A stretch of 64,000 bases of DNA from Taibaiella helva (GTDB lineage: Bacteria; Bacteroidota; Bacteroidia; Chitinophagales; Chitinophagaceae): contig NZ_QUZZ01000017.1 of assembly GCF_003545695.1 (NCBI RefSeq), positions 18,508 to 82,507 of the forward strand, written 5' to 3'. The stretch's first letter is position 1; every line of letters starts with the position of its first letter. Position numbers and translations under genes: made by a program. The notes under the pieces were generated by a model. It had not been told where the DNA came from. It worked only from the letters and a program-made list of their open reading frames with translations, and did not search any database. Positions 1 to 7,674 of this stretch are shown piece after piece.

Positions 1-1342
1 CCCGGAAGACCTGGTGAAAATCGACGAGAGTGGAAGACGCCAGCGAATTGATCGCTGCCGAAATAGAGCCCCAGCTGGCCAGGAAGATCACGGCAAACAA
101 CAGCCCCACCATACCGGCAGGCAGGTAATGCCGTACAAAGTGCAGGAAGATATAATTGCTGTCGCTTTCCGGTTCGGCAATCGCCGCCTGGTGTTTCCTG
201 ATCAGTTTGCTCAGCGTATCTCTCTGCTGCTCTACCTTATGTTGCCCCTCTTTCAGCCGTTGCAGCAGATTGGCCTCCGTCGCCTTATCGTAGGAAGGCG
301 ATTGTCGCAGCGCGATCAGCTTCAGGGCCGTTTGCTGATTGCTTTTTGCCGCTTGCTGGTTCTCTATATACAAGGGCTGATAGGCCTCAGGAACAATAGC
401 CGCTACTTTTTCCACAGCGGATTCATTAAAGAACAAGGGCGCTTTATAAATGGTATAAAAGGAGAAAAGCAGCGCGCCGATCAGCAGGATCAGAAACTGC
501 ATCGGTATCTTCACCATACCGTTGAGCAACAGACCCAGCCTGCTTTCCCGCATGTCTTTGGCAGTGAGGTAGCGTCCTACCTGGCTCTGGTCGGTACCGA
601 AGTAGGAGAGGGCAAGAAAGAAGCCGCCGATAAGGCCCGACCACAGGTTATACTTGTCGTTGAGGTTAAAAGTAGTGGTGATCACATTCAGCTTGCCCGA
701 TTTGCCGGCCAGGTAAAGCGCATCGCCGAAACGGATATGCTCGGGCAGGGAAGCCACCACCAGGTAACCGGCTACAGCCATCGACAGCAGGATGATGCCG
801 AACTGTATCTTTTGGGTATGGGCTATGGCTTTCGCGCCGCCGGTATAGGTATAGATGATAAGCAGGCCGCCCACCAGCAGGTTGGTGAGGTAAATGTTCC
901 AGTGAAAGATCGTGGAAAGAATGATGGCCGGCGCATACACGCTGATCCCGGTGGACACGCCCCTGGAAAACAGGAACAGCACGCCGGTAAACAAGCGGGT
1001 CTGACGGTCGAAACGCTTATCCAGGTATTCGTAGGCGGTAAAGACATTGAGCCGCTGGAAGATGGGCACAAAGACCATGCTGATCACGATCATGGCCAGC
1101 GGCAGGCCGAAGTAGTACTGCACAAAGCGCATGCCGTCGCCATACGCCTGACCCGGCCCTGAAAGGAAAGTGATCGCGCTGGCCTGGGTAGCCATGATCC
1201 CCAGCAGCACGACATGCCAGGGCATTTGCCGGCCTGCACGGAGATAGGTATCGGAGCTGATCTGCCCGCGGCCTTTCCATACGCCAAAGACGATGGTCAG
1301 CAACAGTGTGCTGAGCATAATGACCCAGTCCAGACTACTCAT
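1..1342 (-). CDS. Sodium:solute symporter (SSS family), partial: C-terminus lies beyond the left edge
   Basis: Sodium-coupled solute importer of the inner membrane; substrate not predictable. The reverse strand is open from ATG at 1342 to base 1, giving 447 codons of a family usually 500-600 residues long, so only the C-terminus is missing. Visible signs are a first helix starting SSLDWVIMLSTLLL, the SSS-type segment ATQASAITFLSGPGQAY near residue 50, the GGFFLALSYFGTDQSQVGRY stretch near 240, and a final helix GLLFAVIFLASWGSISAAIN. Between the later helices there is a long charged, probably cytoplasmic loop rich in Q, E and K, a feature seen in some Bacteroidota SSS proteins. The start overlaps the stop of a 32-codon membrane peptide in an ATGA arrangement, which suggests translational coupling. 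Confidence 0.9.
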   Translation of the reverse strand, partial: MSSLDWVIMLSTLLLTIVFGVWKGRGQISSDTYLRAGRQMPWHVVLLGIMATQASAITFLSGPGQAYGDGMRFVQYYFGLPLAMIVISMVFVPIFQRLNVFTAYEYLDKRFDRQTRLFTGVLFLFSRGVSTGISVYAPAIILSTIFHWNIYLTNLLVGGLLIIYTYTGGAKAIAHTQKIQFGIILLSMAVAGYLVVASLPEHIRFGDALYLAGKSGKLNVITTTFNLNDKYNLWSGLIGGFFLALSYFGTDQSQVGRYLTAKDMRESRLGLLLNGMVKIPMQFLILLIGALLFSFYTIYKAPLFFNESAVEKVAAIVPEAYQPLYIENQQAAKSNQQTALKLIALRQSPSYDKATEANLLQRLKEGQHKVEQQRDTLSKLIRKHQAAIAEPESDSNYIFLHFVRHYLPAGMVGLLFAVIFLASWGSISAAINSLASSTLVDFHQVFR

Positions 1343-1437
1343 GACCAGGCAAGGGTAAACCAGGTGAACAATAAGATCAGCACCAGCAGCCACAGCAGCA
1401 CAGCCCAGTACCAGCGCCGCCAGTAAGATTGACTCAT
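1339..1437 (-). CDS. 32-residue single-pass membrane peptide coupled to the SSS transporter
   Basis: A very short gene of 32 residues beginning MSQSYWRRWY and continuing as one hydrophobic, Trp/Leu-rich helix (about residues 10-30) that ends ...TLAWS. Its TGA stop overlaps the ATG of the symporter gene by four bases, and a promoter-like sequence ends four bases before its own ATG, so it appears to be the first gene of the transporter transcript. The positive residues RR before the helix predict an N-in topology. Other SSS transporters are encoded with small membrane partners (YjcH with ActP, YhdT with PanF); those are longer and unrelated in sequence, so a partner role here is inference. No conserved family is recognised. 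Confidence 0.7.
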   Translation of the reverse strand: MSQSYWRRWYWAVLLWLLVLILLFTWFTLAWS

Positions 1438-1441
1438 GTTG

Positions 1442-1472
1442 CAAGATTAGCGCAAATCCCCTTGAATTCCAA
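1442..1472 (-). promoter_or_regulatory. Putative promoter for the small peptide/SSS transporter pair
   Basis: On the reverse strand TTGG (1472-1469) lies 19 bases before TAATCTTG (1449-1442), close to the Bacteroidota pattern TTTG-N19-TAnnTTTG with one mismatch in the -7 box. Only four bases separate it from the ATG at 1437, so the transcript would be leaderless or nearly so. Confidence 0.4.
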
Positions 1473-1508
1473 TTCTACTATGTTGCCGTTTTGTAAAAGC
1501 AACGTGTA

Positions 1509-2276
1509 TCAGTGATGATGGTGGTGGTCCTCGTCATCCAGCTCGGGATGCAGCTTTGCCGCTTCGGGCAACAGCGCGGTGGGCACTTTGGGAAAGGTAT
1601 GATGCAGATGATGGAAGGCAAATGAGGAAACGATAGGTGTCCAGATACGGGCCATGCGTACACCCGCCATACGGGCAGGATGCCGCGCTGCCATCTTGTG
1701 CGGGATATAGGAGGCCCATAGCGGCATGAGGCAGCTGAGCACAAAGGCCACGCCCCAGTATACCAGGCCTGCCAGGGAACCGGTAAAAACATAAAGCAAG
1801 ATAAACCCGGCCAGCAGCAGCAAAGTAACGGCCGACTCCAGCAGCTGTATCCTGCGCGTATTCGGCGCCATCTTCAACGATGCGATCCTTAAAGCGAATA
1901 TATGATAAGGTCCGTTGAGGAAGACTTGCTTCAAGGTCCAGCGTGCCGGTGCACCTTCAGGATCGTTATCGCTGAGACATTGCCCGTGATGCCTCAGGTG
2001 CGTGACCTTGAGCGCATGGCCGCTCTTCAGCAGGAGCAGCCCGCTCAGGCTCAGCAGTAGGTCATTGGTACGCCTGGAAACACCCAGGGCATTATGAATG
2101 GTATCATGCATCTGTACAAAGCCGGCCAGGCAGGTAATCAGCGCCAGGGGAATGGCCAGCCACCAGAGCTTCATAGAAGCGCAAAGCACGTATGCGGCCA
2201 GCAGGAGCCAGGGCCTGGCGATCTCTATACGCCTTTGCAAAGGGCTCAGCTGAAAAGGTGTTGATGATCTGGTCAT
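1509..2276 (-). CDS. Fatty acid desaturase family membrane protein
   Basis: Membrane di-iron enzyme of the fatty acid desaturase superfamily, expected to introduce double bonds into acyl chains or to hydroxylate lipids. With the start at 2276 the product has 255 residues and three histidine boxes: HDTIH at 57-61, HLRHH at 93-97 and HHLHH at 222-226, separated by hydrophobic helices. This spacing is typical of the family, and the protein is on the short side for it. An in-frame start at 2333 would add 19 residues; 2276 is preferred because GAAGG lies just upstream. The C-terminus is a natural acidic-histidine tail, DDED followed by five His. It stands alone on its strand, 71 bases before the small membrane peptide gene. 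Substrate and regiospecificity cannot be inferred. Confidence 0.85.
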   Translation of the reverse strand: MTRSSTPFQLSPLQRRIEIARPWLLLAAYVLCASMKLWWLAIPLALITCLAGFVQMHDTIHNALGVSRRTNDLLLSLSGLLLLKSGHALKVTHLRHHGQCLSDNDPEGAPARWTLKQVFLNGPYHIFALRIASLKMAPNTRRIQLLESAVTLLLLAGFILLYVFTGSLAGLVYWGVAFVLSCLMPLWASYIPHKMAARHPARMAGVRMARIWTPIVSSFAFHHLHHTFPKVPTALLPEAAKLHPELDDEDHHHHH

Positions 2277-2347
2277 GGGCCTTCGATTTACGAATATAAT
2301 AATGAATTCTGGTTGCTTCGGCAGGCTTAGCAAAACAACCCTCTATC

Positions 2348-2370
2348 GGTTCCTGAACTTGTCGAAAGGA
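2348..2370. repeat. Short dispersed repeat-like sequence between desaturase and DUF4166 genes
   Basis: The bases here read GGTTCCTGAACTTGTCGAAA plus GGA, matching the form of a short element (TTCGACAAG.TCAGGAACC in the other orientation) that I recall as scattered in intergenic DNA of many bacteria. Only one copy is seen in this window, so the repeat status rests on recollection. Confidence 0.4.
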
Positions 2371-2383
2371 CAAGCAAAACGAT

Positions 2384-3056
2384 CTATTGCCGTAGCTCTT
2401 CCCTTGCAGGGCGGGCATCGGCAGGAACCTCGCCGGTCAATGGCCGGAACGCCGCTTTGAAATGGCCTTTATAGCCGAACAAGGTACCAAAGGTCCTGTT
2501 CCTGACGGTGACCTGTATGTTGAAGCGGTCCAGCGCCTCGTCGTAAGACTCCTGCACTTCGGCATTCCCCGAGAACATATCAGGATAACGGAAAGCAATG
2601 CGCCCTTCGTAGAACCGCTGGTTACCGGAGCGGATGGTAATGCTGCGGTCCTCGTTTACCCTGATGTCAATATCGACCGCCAGGTGCTGCTTGCTGCCCA
2701 GATAATCGATAATGATGCTCCGCCTCGTTATAGATCATTGTTGCATCGAAGCGCCGGATCTTTTTTCCGAAATGGAACTTACGGTTCCAGCTCACCGTCT
2801 CGCGGCCGAAGGTATCGCGGTACGCATAATTCTCAATAGTGAACGGTATGTTCGTACCCGTTTCGGGAAACATGATATTGCGGAAGGTGCCCAGGTACAG
2901 GAAGGGTAGGGTATGCCAGCCGGCGTTGCGGACACGCTCCATCACGCCGGTGCCCAGCATGTACACCGGCTTGTCGCTGCTGATGCCGAAGCGTTGCTGC
3001 ATCATCGGGTGCAGACGGTCGAAATCTTTACCCAGATATTGCTTATAGATCGACAT
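2384..3056 (-). pseudogene. DUF4166 domain protein interrupted by a +1 frameshift
   Basis: The first part starts at ATG 3056 (MSIYKQYLGKDFDRLHP...) and is clear DUF4166: LHPMMQQRFG, the GTGVM segment and NRKFHFGKKIRRFDATMIYNE. The frame then runs out at 2667. The family continuation DYLGSKQHLAVDIDIRVNED ... RFYEGRIAFRYPDMFSG ... FGTLFGYKGHF is present in the next frame down to the stop at 2384. The switch falls at about 2711-2728, in GGCGGAGCATCATTATCG; dropping one G would restore EASIIIDYLGSK and a protein of about 223 residues. It may be a true inactivating mutation or an assembly error. The start overlaps the end of the SRPBCC-DoxX gene by 14 bases, so the two were translated as one unit. 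Biochemical function of DUF4166 is unknown. Confidence 0.8.
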
Positions 3057-3969
3057 GCTTTTTCTTTTGAGGTTGACGAAGGCAGCGGCCGGCATCGGGC
3101 AGGAGCGGGCGCAATGCCAGTACGGCCAGCGATAGCGCCATAATGCCGAAGCTTGTGGTGGCCGGGTTGAACGGCGCCTTGTATATTCCCGCTTTGGCAA
3201 AGAAGGCGGCGCAGCCCAGCGCCAGCAGGCCGGCCAGGTTCAGGTAATGAAGCATCCGGTTACGCCCCATGAAGAGAAAGAGCAGGCCGAAGATGATCTC
3301 GCCGATACCGACGGCATATACCGCCGCAGTTTCCATGCCGGGCAGCAAGCCCGAAGCTTTCATCATTGCCAGCTCGCCGGTCTCCATATAGAGCAGCTTG
3401 GGCACGATGCCATGATATAGCCAGGAAAGGGCAATGGTAAAGTTGGCCAGCAGGAACACCAGGTAAGCTCTGCGGGCCGCACCAGGTGCGATATCCCGGT
3501 CAAGCCACAGCCGCAGGGAATCGAAGCTCCAGGCTGTAGCCCAGCCGATCATCGGGCGGAAAAGATAACGATCGATGAGCCGGCCAATAACGCCTTGCCG
3601 TGTTTCATAATCGTACCAGGTAAGAAAAGTGACCCCTTCGCTGTGCGGGATGTATTTCCAGTAGCCCGAACCGGTACGGATAAGCGAGATTTTTTCATCG
3701 GACCAGAACTTTAATGCAGAAGTGCTTTCACCGCTTTCCTTGCTGTGGCTGCCGCTGGTCATGCCTTTGCCCGAAACGTTAAGGCCGAAGCCGATCTTCG
3801 TTTCGTACAAAAAATGCTGCGGTTCTTCCGCGCTGGTCCTGGGCAGGTATTCGATACGGGTAAAACGAAGATCCCAGCGGGAATGGATCTCGGGCGTTTG
3901 CGTGTATTGCCAGAGCCGTTCCAGGCTGGACTCCATTTCGATCTCTACGTAAATGGGCTTTCTTTTCAA
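3043..3969 (-). CDS. SRPBCC-DoxX-like fusion protein
   Basis: A 308-residue protein with two parts. Residues 1 to about 155 (MKRKPIYVEIEMESSLERLWQ, then FWSDEKISLIRTGSGYWKY) fit a SRPBCC/START-type ligand-binding fold: a beta strand, the 'LWQYTQTPEIHSRWD' helix and a long antiparallel sheet. Residues about 165-295 are four hydrophobic helices of the DoxX-like kind (AYLVFLLANFTIALSWLYHG, IGEIIFGLLFLFMGR, LLALGCAAFFAKAG, IMALSLAVLALRPLL). The pairing of a DoxX-like domain with a downstream DUF4166 gene is familiar from other bacteria. The two genes overlap by 14 bases. It probably sits in the inner membrane with the SRPBCC domain in the cytoplasm. No reaction can be assigned. Confidence 0.8.
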   Translation of the reverse strand: MKRKPIYVEIEMESSLERLWQYTQTPEIHSRWDLRFTRIEYLPRTSAEEPQHFLYETKIGFGLNVSGKGMTSGSHSKESGESTSALKFWSDEKISLIRTGSGYWKYIPHSEGVTFLTWYDYETRQGVIGRLIDRYLFRPMIGWATAWSFDSLRLWLDRDIAPGAARRAYLVFLLANFTIALSWLYHGIVPKLLYMETGELAMMKASGLLPGMETAAVYAVGIGEIIFGLLFLFMGRNRMLHYLNLAGLLALGCAAFFAKAGIYKAPFNPATTSFGIMALSLAVLALRPLLPDAGRCLRQPQKKKHVDL

Positions 3970-4023
3970 GGACAGGAAAACGCCTTAGGGGCGTATGCCT
4001 ACAAATTTAAGGATAATTGGCAA

Positions 4024-4443
4024 TCAGCCCCGCTGCATATCGCGCCATACTTCTTCATTAAAAAGACATTCCCACTGGTGCCCGTCGGGATCGCGGAAAT
4101 AGCCGGCATAGCCCCAGCCATAAGTCGATGCAGACCCTGCAGTAGTACCCCCGGCTGCCAGGGCGGTTTCCAAAAGACGGTCTACGGCCGCCTTGTCTTC
4201 CAGGAAAAGGCTCATGATGCATTCGGCAGTACCCGGCGCCGCATTTTTCTGCCCCGTAATATCTGCATAGCCGGCAAAGTCGCTGCGGGTGGTCAATACG
4301 AGGCTCATGTATTTGTCGATGCTGAAGAGTACCAGGTCGCCGGAAGTTTCGGACGCCTTTTCGCCAAAGATCATTTCATAAAAACGTTGCGCACGGTCCA
4401 GGGCATCGACCGGGATCGTAATGCAATTCAGTCTGGCTTTCAT
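4024..4443 (-). CDS. VOC family protein (glyoxalase/bleomycin-resistance fold)
   Basis: 139 residues with the vicinal-oxygen-chelate layout: an N-terminal strand ARLNCITIPVDALDRAQRFYEMIFG and a C-terminal half ending TYGWGYAGYFRDPDGHQWECLFN, where DPDGHQWE is the usual C-terminal signature carrying a metal-site Glu. These small proteins bind metals or small molecules and include dioxygenases and antibiotic-binding proteins; the substrate is not evident. It lies 42 bases downstream of the ArsR-type regulator on the same strand, so it is probably its co-transcribed target gene. Confidence 0.85.
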   Translation of the reverse strand: MKARLNCITIPVDALDRAQRFYEMIFGEKASETSGDLVLFSIDKYMSLVLTTRSDFAGYADITGQKNAAPGTAECIMSLFLEDKAAVDRLLETALAAGGTTAGSASTYGWGYAGYFRDPDGHQWECLFNEEVWRDMQRG

Positions 4444-4485
4444 AGCTTTTGTATTTAAAGGTTAGCCATCTCATATCCTTCCTGC

Positions 4486-4827
4486 CTATTTCCGCCTGGT
4501 TTTCTTCGGGCTTGCCGCTTCGTCGTTCTGTTCCAGGAAACGGCCCAGCGCATCCAGCTTGCCCGACCAAAAGGCTTGGTATTGCGCTATCCAATCAGAA
4601 ACCTGGCCCAGCTTGCTGAAATCTGCCGTGCAATACCGCTCGCGGCCCTGCTGCCGGATGACGACCAGGCCACATTCGGTCAATATCTTTACATGCCGGG
4701 ATACCGCGGGACGACTGATCGCGAAATGATCGGATACCTCGTTCAGCGTAAGGCTTTGCCGGGCCAGCAGGTCTATGATCGCCCTCCGGTTCGGATCGGC
4801 GATAGCCTGGAATACATCTCTTCTCAT
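4486..4827 (-). CDS. ArsR-family transcriptional regulator
   Basis: A 113-residue winged-helix regulator. Residues 3-85 form the HTH_5/HTH_20 domain: VFQAIADPNRRAIIDLLA, then the recognition region LNEVSDHFAISRPAVSRHVKIL and the wing GLVVIRQQGRERYCTADF. The cysteine pair of metal-sensing ArsR proteins is absent. It belongs to the subgroup that in Bacteroidota usually controls a SRPBCC/AHSA1 or VOC gene next door, here the VOC gene 42 bases downstream. A perfect -7 box ends five bases before the ATG and an inverted repeat lies just upstream of it, fitting autoregulation. The tail after residue 100 is basic (SPKKTRRK). Confidence 0.88.
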   Translation of the reverse strand: MRRDVFQAIADPNRRAIIDLLARQSLTLNEVSDHFAISRPAVSRHVKILTECGLVVIRQQGRERYCTADFSKLGQVSDWIAQYQAFWSGKLDALGRFLEQNDEAASPKKTRRK

Positions 4828-4831
4828 GATC

Positions 4832-4865
4832 CAAAGATACAGAAATTACGTAACCGTTTGGCTAC
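4832..4865 (-). promoter_or_regulatory. Promoter -7 box and probable ArsR operator
   Basis: Reading toward the ArsR gene, TATCTTTG (4839-4832) matches the Bacteroidota -7 consensus TAnnTTTG. Ten bases upstream, 4850-4865 is GTAACCGTTTGGCTAC on the plus strand, an inverted repeat with arms GTAACC and GGCTAC (one mismatch). I recall very similar GTAACC-N2-4-GGTTAC sites before ArsR/AHSA1 operons in this phylum. Its position would let the bound regulator block the promoter. Confidence 0.55.
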
Positions 4866-4901
4866 AAATATAACGATGCAAATTGCAGGAGAAGGAAGCG
4901 A

Positions 4902-6374
4902 TTACTTTTCCTTTTTTAAGGTTTCGATAAGCGCCTCGATCTTACGGTTGCAGTCTTCTATCTCTGCATTATACTGATCGGTATTTTTCTGAAGGCTTTG
5001 GTACAGCAATTCGCAGGAACGCAGCCGGAGATCGCTGTAGTCCGATAGGGCAGCGACCCGCTTTTGGAGCACATCGGGCAGCTGCAGCCGCTGCAGTTGG
5101 TCCATCAGCGCCTGGCTCTTCTTCCAGTTATCGATACCCTTATGCTGCACGGCGCTCAGCAGCGAATCGGTAGGCATTGTATCCGGTAATTGATAAATGC
5201 TGAGCGCCTCTTCTTCCAGCGCGCCGAAGGTATTCATAGCAGTATCGAACGTGCCCGTATCATTAGGCAAACGGAGATAAACAAAAGCCGAACTGCCGGC
5301 GACCAGGGCGATACCCAGCGCCAGAACGACCGCGTTAGCCACGGTACTTGCCGGCCGCCTTAAAACAGGATACAGCAGGTAGCCCAGCACAATACCGGTG
5401 ATGAGCCCGCCGATATGCGCCGCATTATCGATACCGCCCTTAAGCCCATTAAAGAGATTGTAGAGTACAAAGACCATGATGCTTGCCAGGAGCGGCATAC
5501 GTGTTTCTTTAGCCACCAGTCTGGTGGTGAGCAAGGCGATGAAAACGCCATATAAGCCGAAGATCGCCCCTGAAGCGCCTGCGCTTACCGTAAGGTCGTG
5601 CCACCACAAGCTGACCATGCTGGCGCCCAGACCGGCCAGCAAGTAAACGAACAGGAATTTTATCTTACCCAGGTAAGGCTCCAGCAGCAGACCGATATAA
5701 GCCAGCGCGTACATATTGAGCAGCAAGTGCAGAATGCCGATATGCACGAAGCAATTGCTGATGAGCCGCCACCATTGTCCGTCCAGTGTAAGGGGCTTGA
5801 AGTTGGCACCCCAACGCAGCAGGACATCGCTGTCCGGGCTGATAATATTCATGCCGGTACAGGCCATGAGCACGAAAATGAGCATGTTGAGATCGAGCAG
5901 CAGCGGTGTGATGAAATAGTCCTTACGGGGAATGAAGAAGCTGACGAAAAGGTTCCAGTTTTCCCTCGCCGTAGGCGGCGGCAGCAATAGGGCGTCTTCT
6001 TCCGGAGATGGGAAAGCCGCCTGGTAGCCGACATACTTTTCATCCAGCTCGGCAACCGAATATTGGTGTTCGATCTCCCCGAATGCTTTGAGGTACTTCC
6101 GGGCCATCTTCTTGTTCCTGCCGAGATCGAAAAATTCATTATTGGCTGAGGCGCTGGTCAGCGTAGCGCTGTCTTCTCCTATAACCAGCTTTACGTCTGC
6201 ATCCCAGGCAAACATGCCCTGATTGGTATATCCTATAAAGCCTGCGGCGCTGATATGATCGATACGCCAGTGCAGGCGCTGTGCGGTTTCCAACGCCAGC
6301 GCAAGGAAATGTTCCCGGCTAAGGCCGGCTAAAGGTATCGTTTCTGTATGCTTGGGTGTCCAGCCAATGGCCAT
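4902..6374 (-). CDS. Rhomboid-family intramembrane serine protease with N- and C-terminal extensions
   Basis: 490 residues. The rhomboid core spans about residues 150-370: HxxxN at 216-220 (HLLLN), catalytic serine S268 in GASGAIFGLYG and catalytic histidine H320 in DNAAHIGGLITG. The dyad is therefore complete and the enzyme should cleave membrane helices or nearby substrates in the inner membrane. Residues 1-130 form a soluble N-terminal domain that contains VGYQAAFPSPEEDALL just before the first helix. Residues about 385-490 are a charged, largely helical tail, probably coiled coil, ending IEDCNRKIEALIETLKKEK, and likely extracytoplasmic. It is monocistronic and divergent from the AlkA-like gene. 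The substrate is unknown. Confidence 0.88.
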   Translation of the reverse strand: MAIGWTPKHTETIPLAGLSREHFLALALETAQRLHWRIDHISAAGFIGYTNQGMFAWDADVKLVIGEDSATLTSASANNEFFDLGRNKKMARKYLKAFGEIEHQYSVAELDEKYVGYQAAFPSPEEDALLLPPPTARENWNLFVSFFIPRKDYFITPLLLDLNMLIFVLMACTGMNIISPDSDVLLRWGANFKPLTLDGQWWRLISNCFVHIGILHLLLNMYALAYIGLLLEPYLGKIKFLFVYLLAGLGASMVSLWWHDLTVSAGASGAIFGLYGVFIALLTTRLVAKETRMPLLASIMVFVLYNLFNGLKGGIDNAAHIGGLITGIVLGYLLYPVLRRPASTVANAVVLALGIALVAGSSAFVYLRLPNDTGTFDTAMNTFGALEEEALSIYQLPDTMPTDSLLSAVQHKGIDNWKKSQALMDQLQRLQLPDVLQKRVAALSDYSDLRLRSCELLYQSLQKNTDQYNAEIEDCNRKIEALIETLKKEK

Positions 6375-6403
6375 GCTATCTTTTTTCGATGGTAATACGG
6401 ATT

Positions 6404-6428
6404 GCAGCCATTATGCGGCTGCTTTTTT
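6404..6428 (+). terminator. Hairpin with T-run in the rhomboid-alkA intergenic region
   Basis: GCAGCC (6404-6409) and GGCTGC (6417-6422) form a six-pair stem with a seven-base loop, followed by six T. The form is that of a rho-independent terminator reading rightward, but no plus-strand gene precedes it. It may stop antisense transcription, or act as a leader hairpin in the rhomboid mRNA on the other strand. Confidence 0.4.
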
Positions 6429-6481
6429 GCAATTTAAGGATTAAAGCGCAAGTTTCAGGTGGGCACAGACGGTTGGATCGC

Positions 6482-6489
6482 TAATTTTG
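6482..6489 (+). promoter_or_regulatory. -7 box of the AlkA-like gene
   Basis: TAATTTTG matches TAnnTTTG and lies five bases before the ATG at 6495. It argues that translation starts there and not at the upstream in-frame start at 6459. No clear -33 element is seen at 19-21 bases. Confidence 0.45.
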
Positions 6490-6494
6490 CACGC

Positions 6495-7412
6495 ATGAGC
6501 AAGCCTGACACCTTCCTGATCCCCGTACCTTCTTTATTCAGCTTTACCGAATGCCGCTGGTATCTTGATCGGGGCTACGACGACTGCCTGCATCGGTTTA
6601 CCGACGGCGCGGTGTGGAAAGCGCTTGAGATCGATGGCAAGGCAATAGTGTTCCGTATTGCCGGTACTGATGCGGGCCTGGAAATAAGCCTGCTGAACCG
6701 AAAGCGCACCGCAAGTATAGAACAAGCTATAACGCTGTTCATCAAAGACTGGTTCGACCTGGACCGCGACCTGAAACCGTTTTATACCTTGCTGCAAAAA
6801 GAGAAGAAGCTGGCCTATATGCGCCGCCGCTATTCCGGCTTGCGGCTGCTGGGCATTCCCGACCTGTTTGAAGCCCTTTGCTGGAGCATCATCGGCCAGC
6901 AGATCAACCTGAGCTTTGCTTACCGCCTCAAACGAAGGCTCACCGAGGCTTACGGCACAGCGGTCTCTTATCAAAAGCAGGACTATTATATTTTTCCTGG
7001 TCCGGAAACGTTGGCGAATGTATCCCCCGACGAGCTGAAGGCGATGCAATTTTCCGGTATGAAAGCCAGCTACCTTACCGGGTTGGCAAAAGTGTTTGCA
7101 GCAGGTGCGATGAGCAAAAACATCCTGGAGCAATTGTCCTCATTTGCCGCGCAGCAACAAGCGCTCACGGCCTTGCGCGGCATCGGCATCTGGACGGCCA
7201 ATTATGCCTTGATGAAATCGCTTCGGGTGCCGGAAGCCATACCTTACGGCGATGTCGGCCTGCTGCAGGCGCTCGTCAACCACCAGCTGATCCGCGACCG
7301 TAAAGACACCGCCGGCACCGATCGCCTGTTCCGTGCCTTCAGCGGCTGGGAGAGCTACCTGGTCTTCTACCTCTGGCGCAGCCTTGCCGAACCTGCTGAA
7401 AAGCCGGCTTAG
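6495..7412 (+). CDS. AlkA-like DNA-3-methyladenine glycosylase (HhH-GPD)
   Basis: Base-excision repair glycosylase that removes alkylated purines. 305 residues from the chosen ATG. The N-terminal AlkA-type domain (FSFTECRWYLDRGYDDCLHRF) is followed by the HhH-GPD core: FEALCWSIIGQQINLSFAYRLKRRL, FPGPETLANVSPDELKAMQFSGMKASYLTGLA, and the hairpin plus catalytic region LRGIGIWTANYALMKSL ... AIPYGDVGLLQALV, where the Asp in YGDVG is the expected catalytic residue. The gene converges with the Ada zinc-domain gene: the two stop codons share bases 7409-7412. The upstream start at 6459 is rejected because a -7 box lies between it and 6495. Confidence 0.88.
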   Translation: MSKPDTFLIPVPSLFSFTECRWYLDRGYDDCLHRFTDGAVWKALEIDGKAIVFRIAGTDAGLEISLLNRKRTASIEQAITLFIKDWFDLDRDLKPFYTLLQKEKKLAYMRRRYSGLRLLGIPDLFEALCWSIIGQQINLSFAYRLKRRLTEAYGTAVSYQKQDYYIFPGPETLANVSPDELKAMQFSGMKASYLTGLAKVFAAGAMSKNILEQLSSFAAQQQALTALRGIGIWTANYALMKSLRVPEAIPYGDVGLLQALVNHQLIRDRKDTAGTDRLFRAFSGWESYLVFYLWRSLAEPAEKPA

Positions 7413-7672
7413 ACTTTCCGTCGTTTCCATTGCTCATAAGCGACCTTCATACAATGTCCACAGGGCCGGTAGCCGGCAGCCAATGCTTCCTTATCATCCC
7501 GGAAGAAAACCCTGTTACCGGGCTTCATCCGCTTTCCGCTGCCGCAGGATAGCGTTCCATAAATGTGCAGCTTCCGGTTGCCCGCCAAACGGACGCTGCC
7601 CTCATCGATCAGCAGCTTCAGCTGCCTGCTGCGTGTATAAGCCGTAGCACCGAGATCAGGATGATAGAGCAT
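7409..7672 (-). CDS. Stand-alone Ada-type metal-binding domain protein
   Basis: 87 residues equivalent to the N-terminal zinc domain of Ada, which accepts methyl groups from DNA phosphotriesters. Visible: KLHIYGTLSCGSGKRM (C43), the phenylalanine-rich FFRDDKEALAAGYRPCGHC with C70 and C73. The classical CxxxC first pair is reduced to one cysteine (CGSGK), as in the common short version of this family, so only three of the four Ada zinc ligands are present and phosphotriester repair is not certain. It converges on the AlkA-like gene with overlapping stops. The AraC/methyltransferase gene at 11.6-12.5 kb lacks exactly this domain, so the two could act as a split Ada system. Confidence 0.8.
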   Translation of the reverse strand: MLYHPDLGATAYTRSRQLKLLIDEGSVRLAGNRKLHIYGTLSCGSGKRMKPGNRVFFRDDKEALAAGYRPCGHCMKVAYEQWKRRKV

Positions 7673-7674
7673 GG

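Noticed and set aside
14..1162. 382-residue plus-strand ORF
   Set aside because: Antisense shadow of the sodium:solute symporter; composition is Gln/His/Gly-rich without any domain, while the minus strand reads a clear SSS protein.
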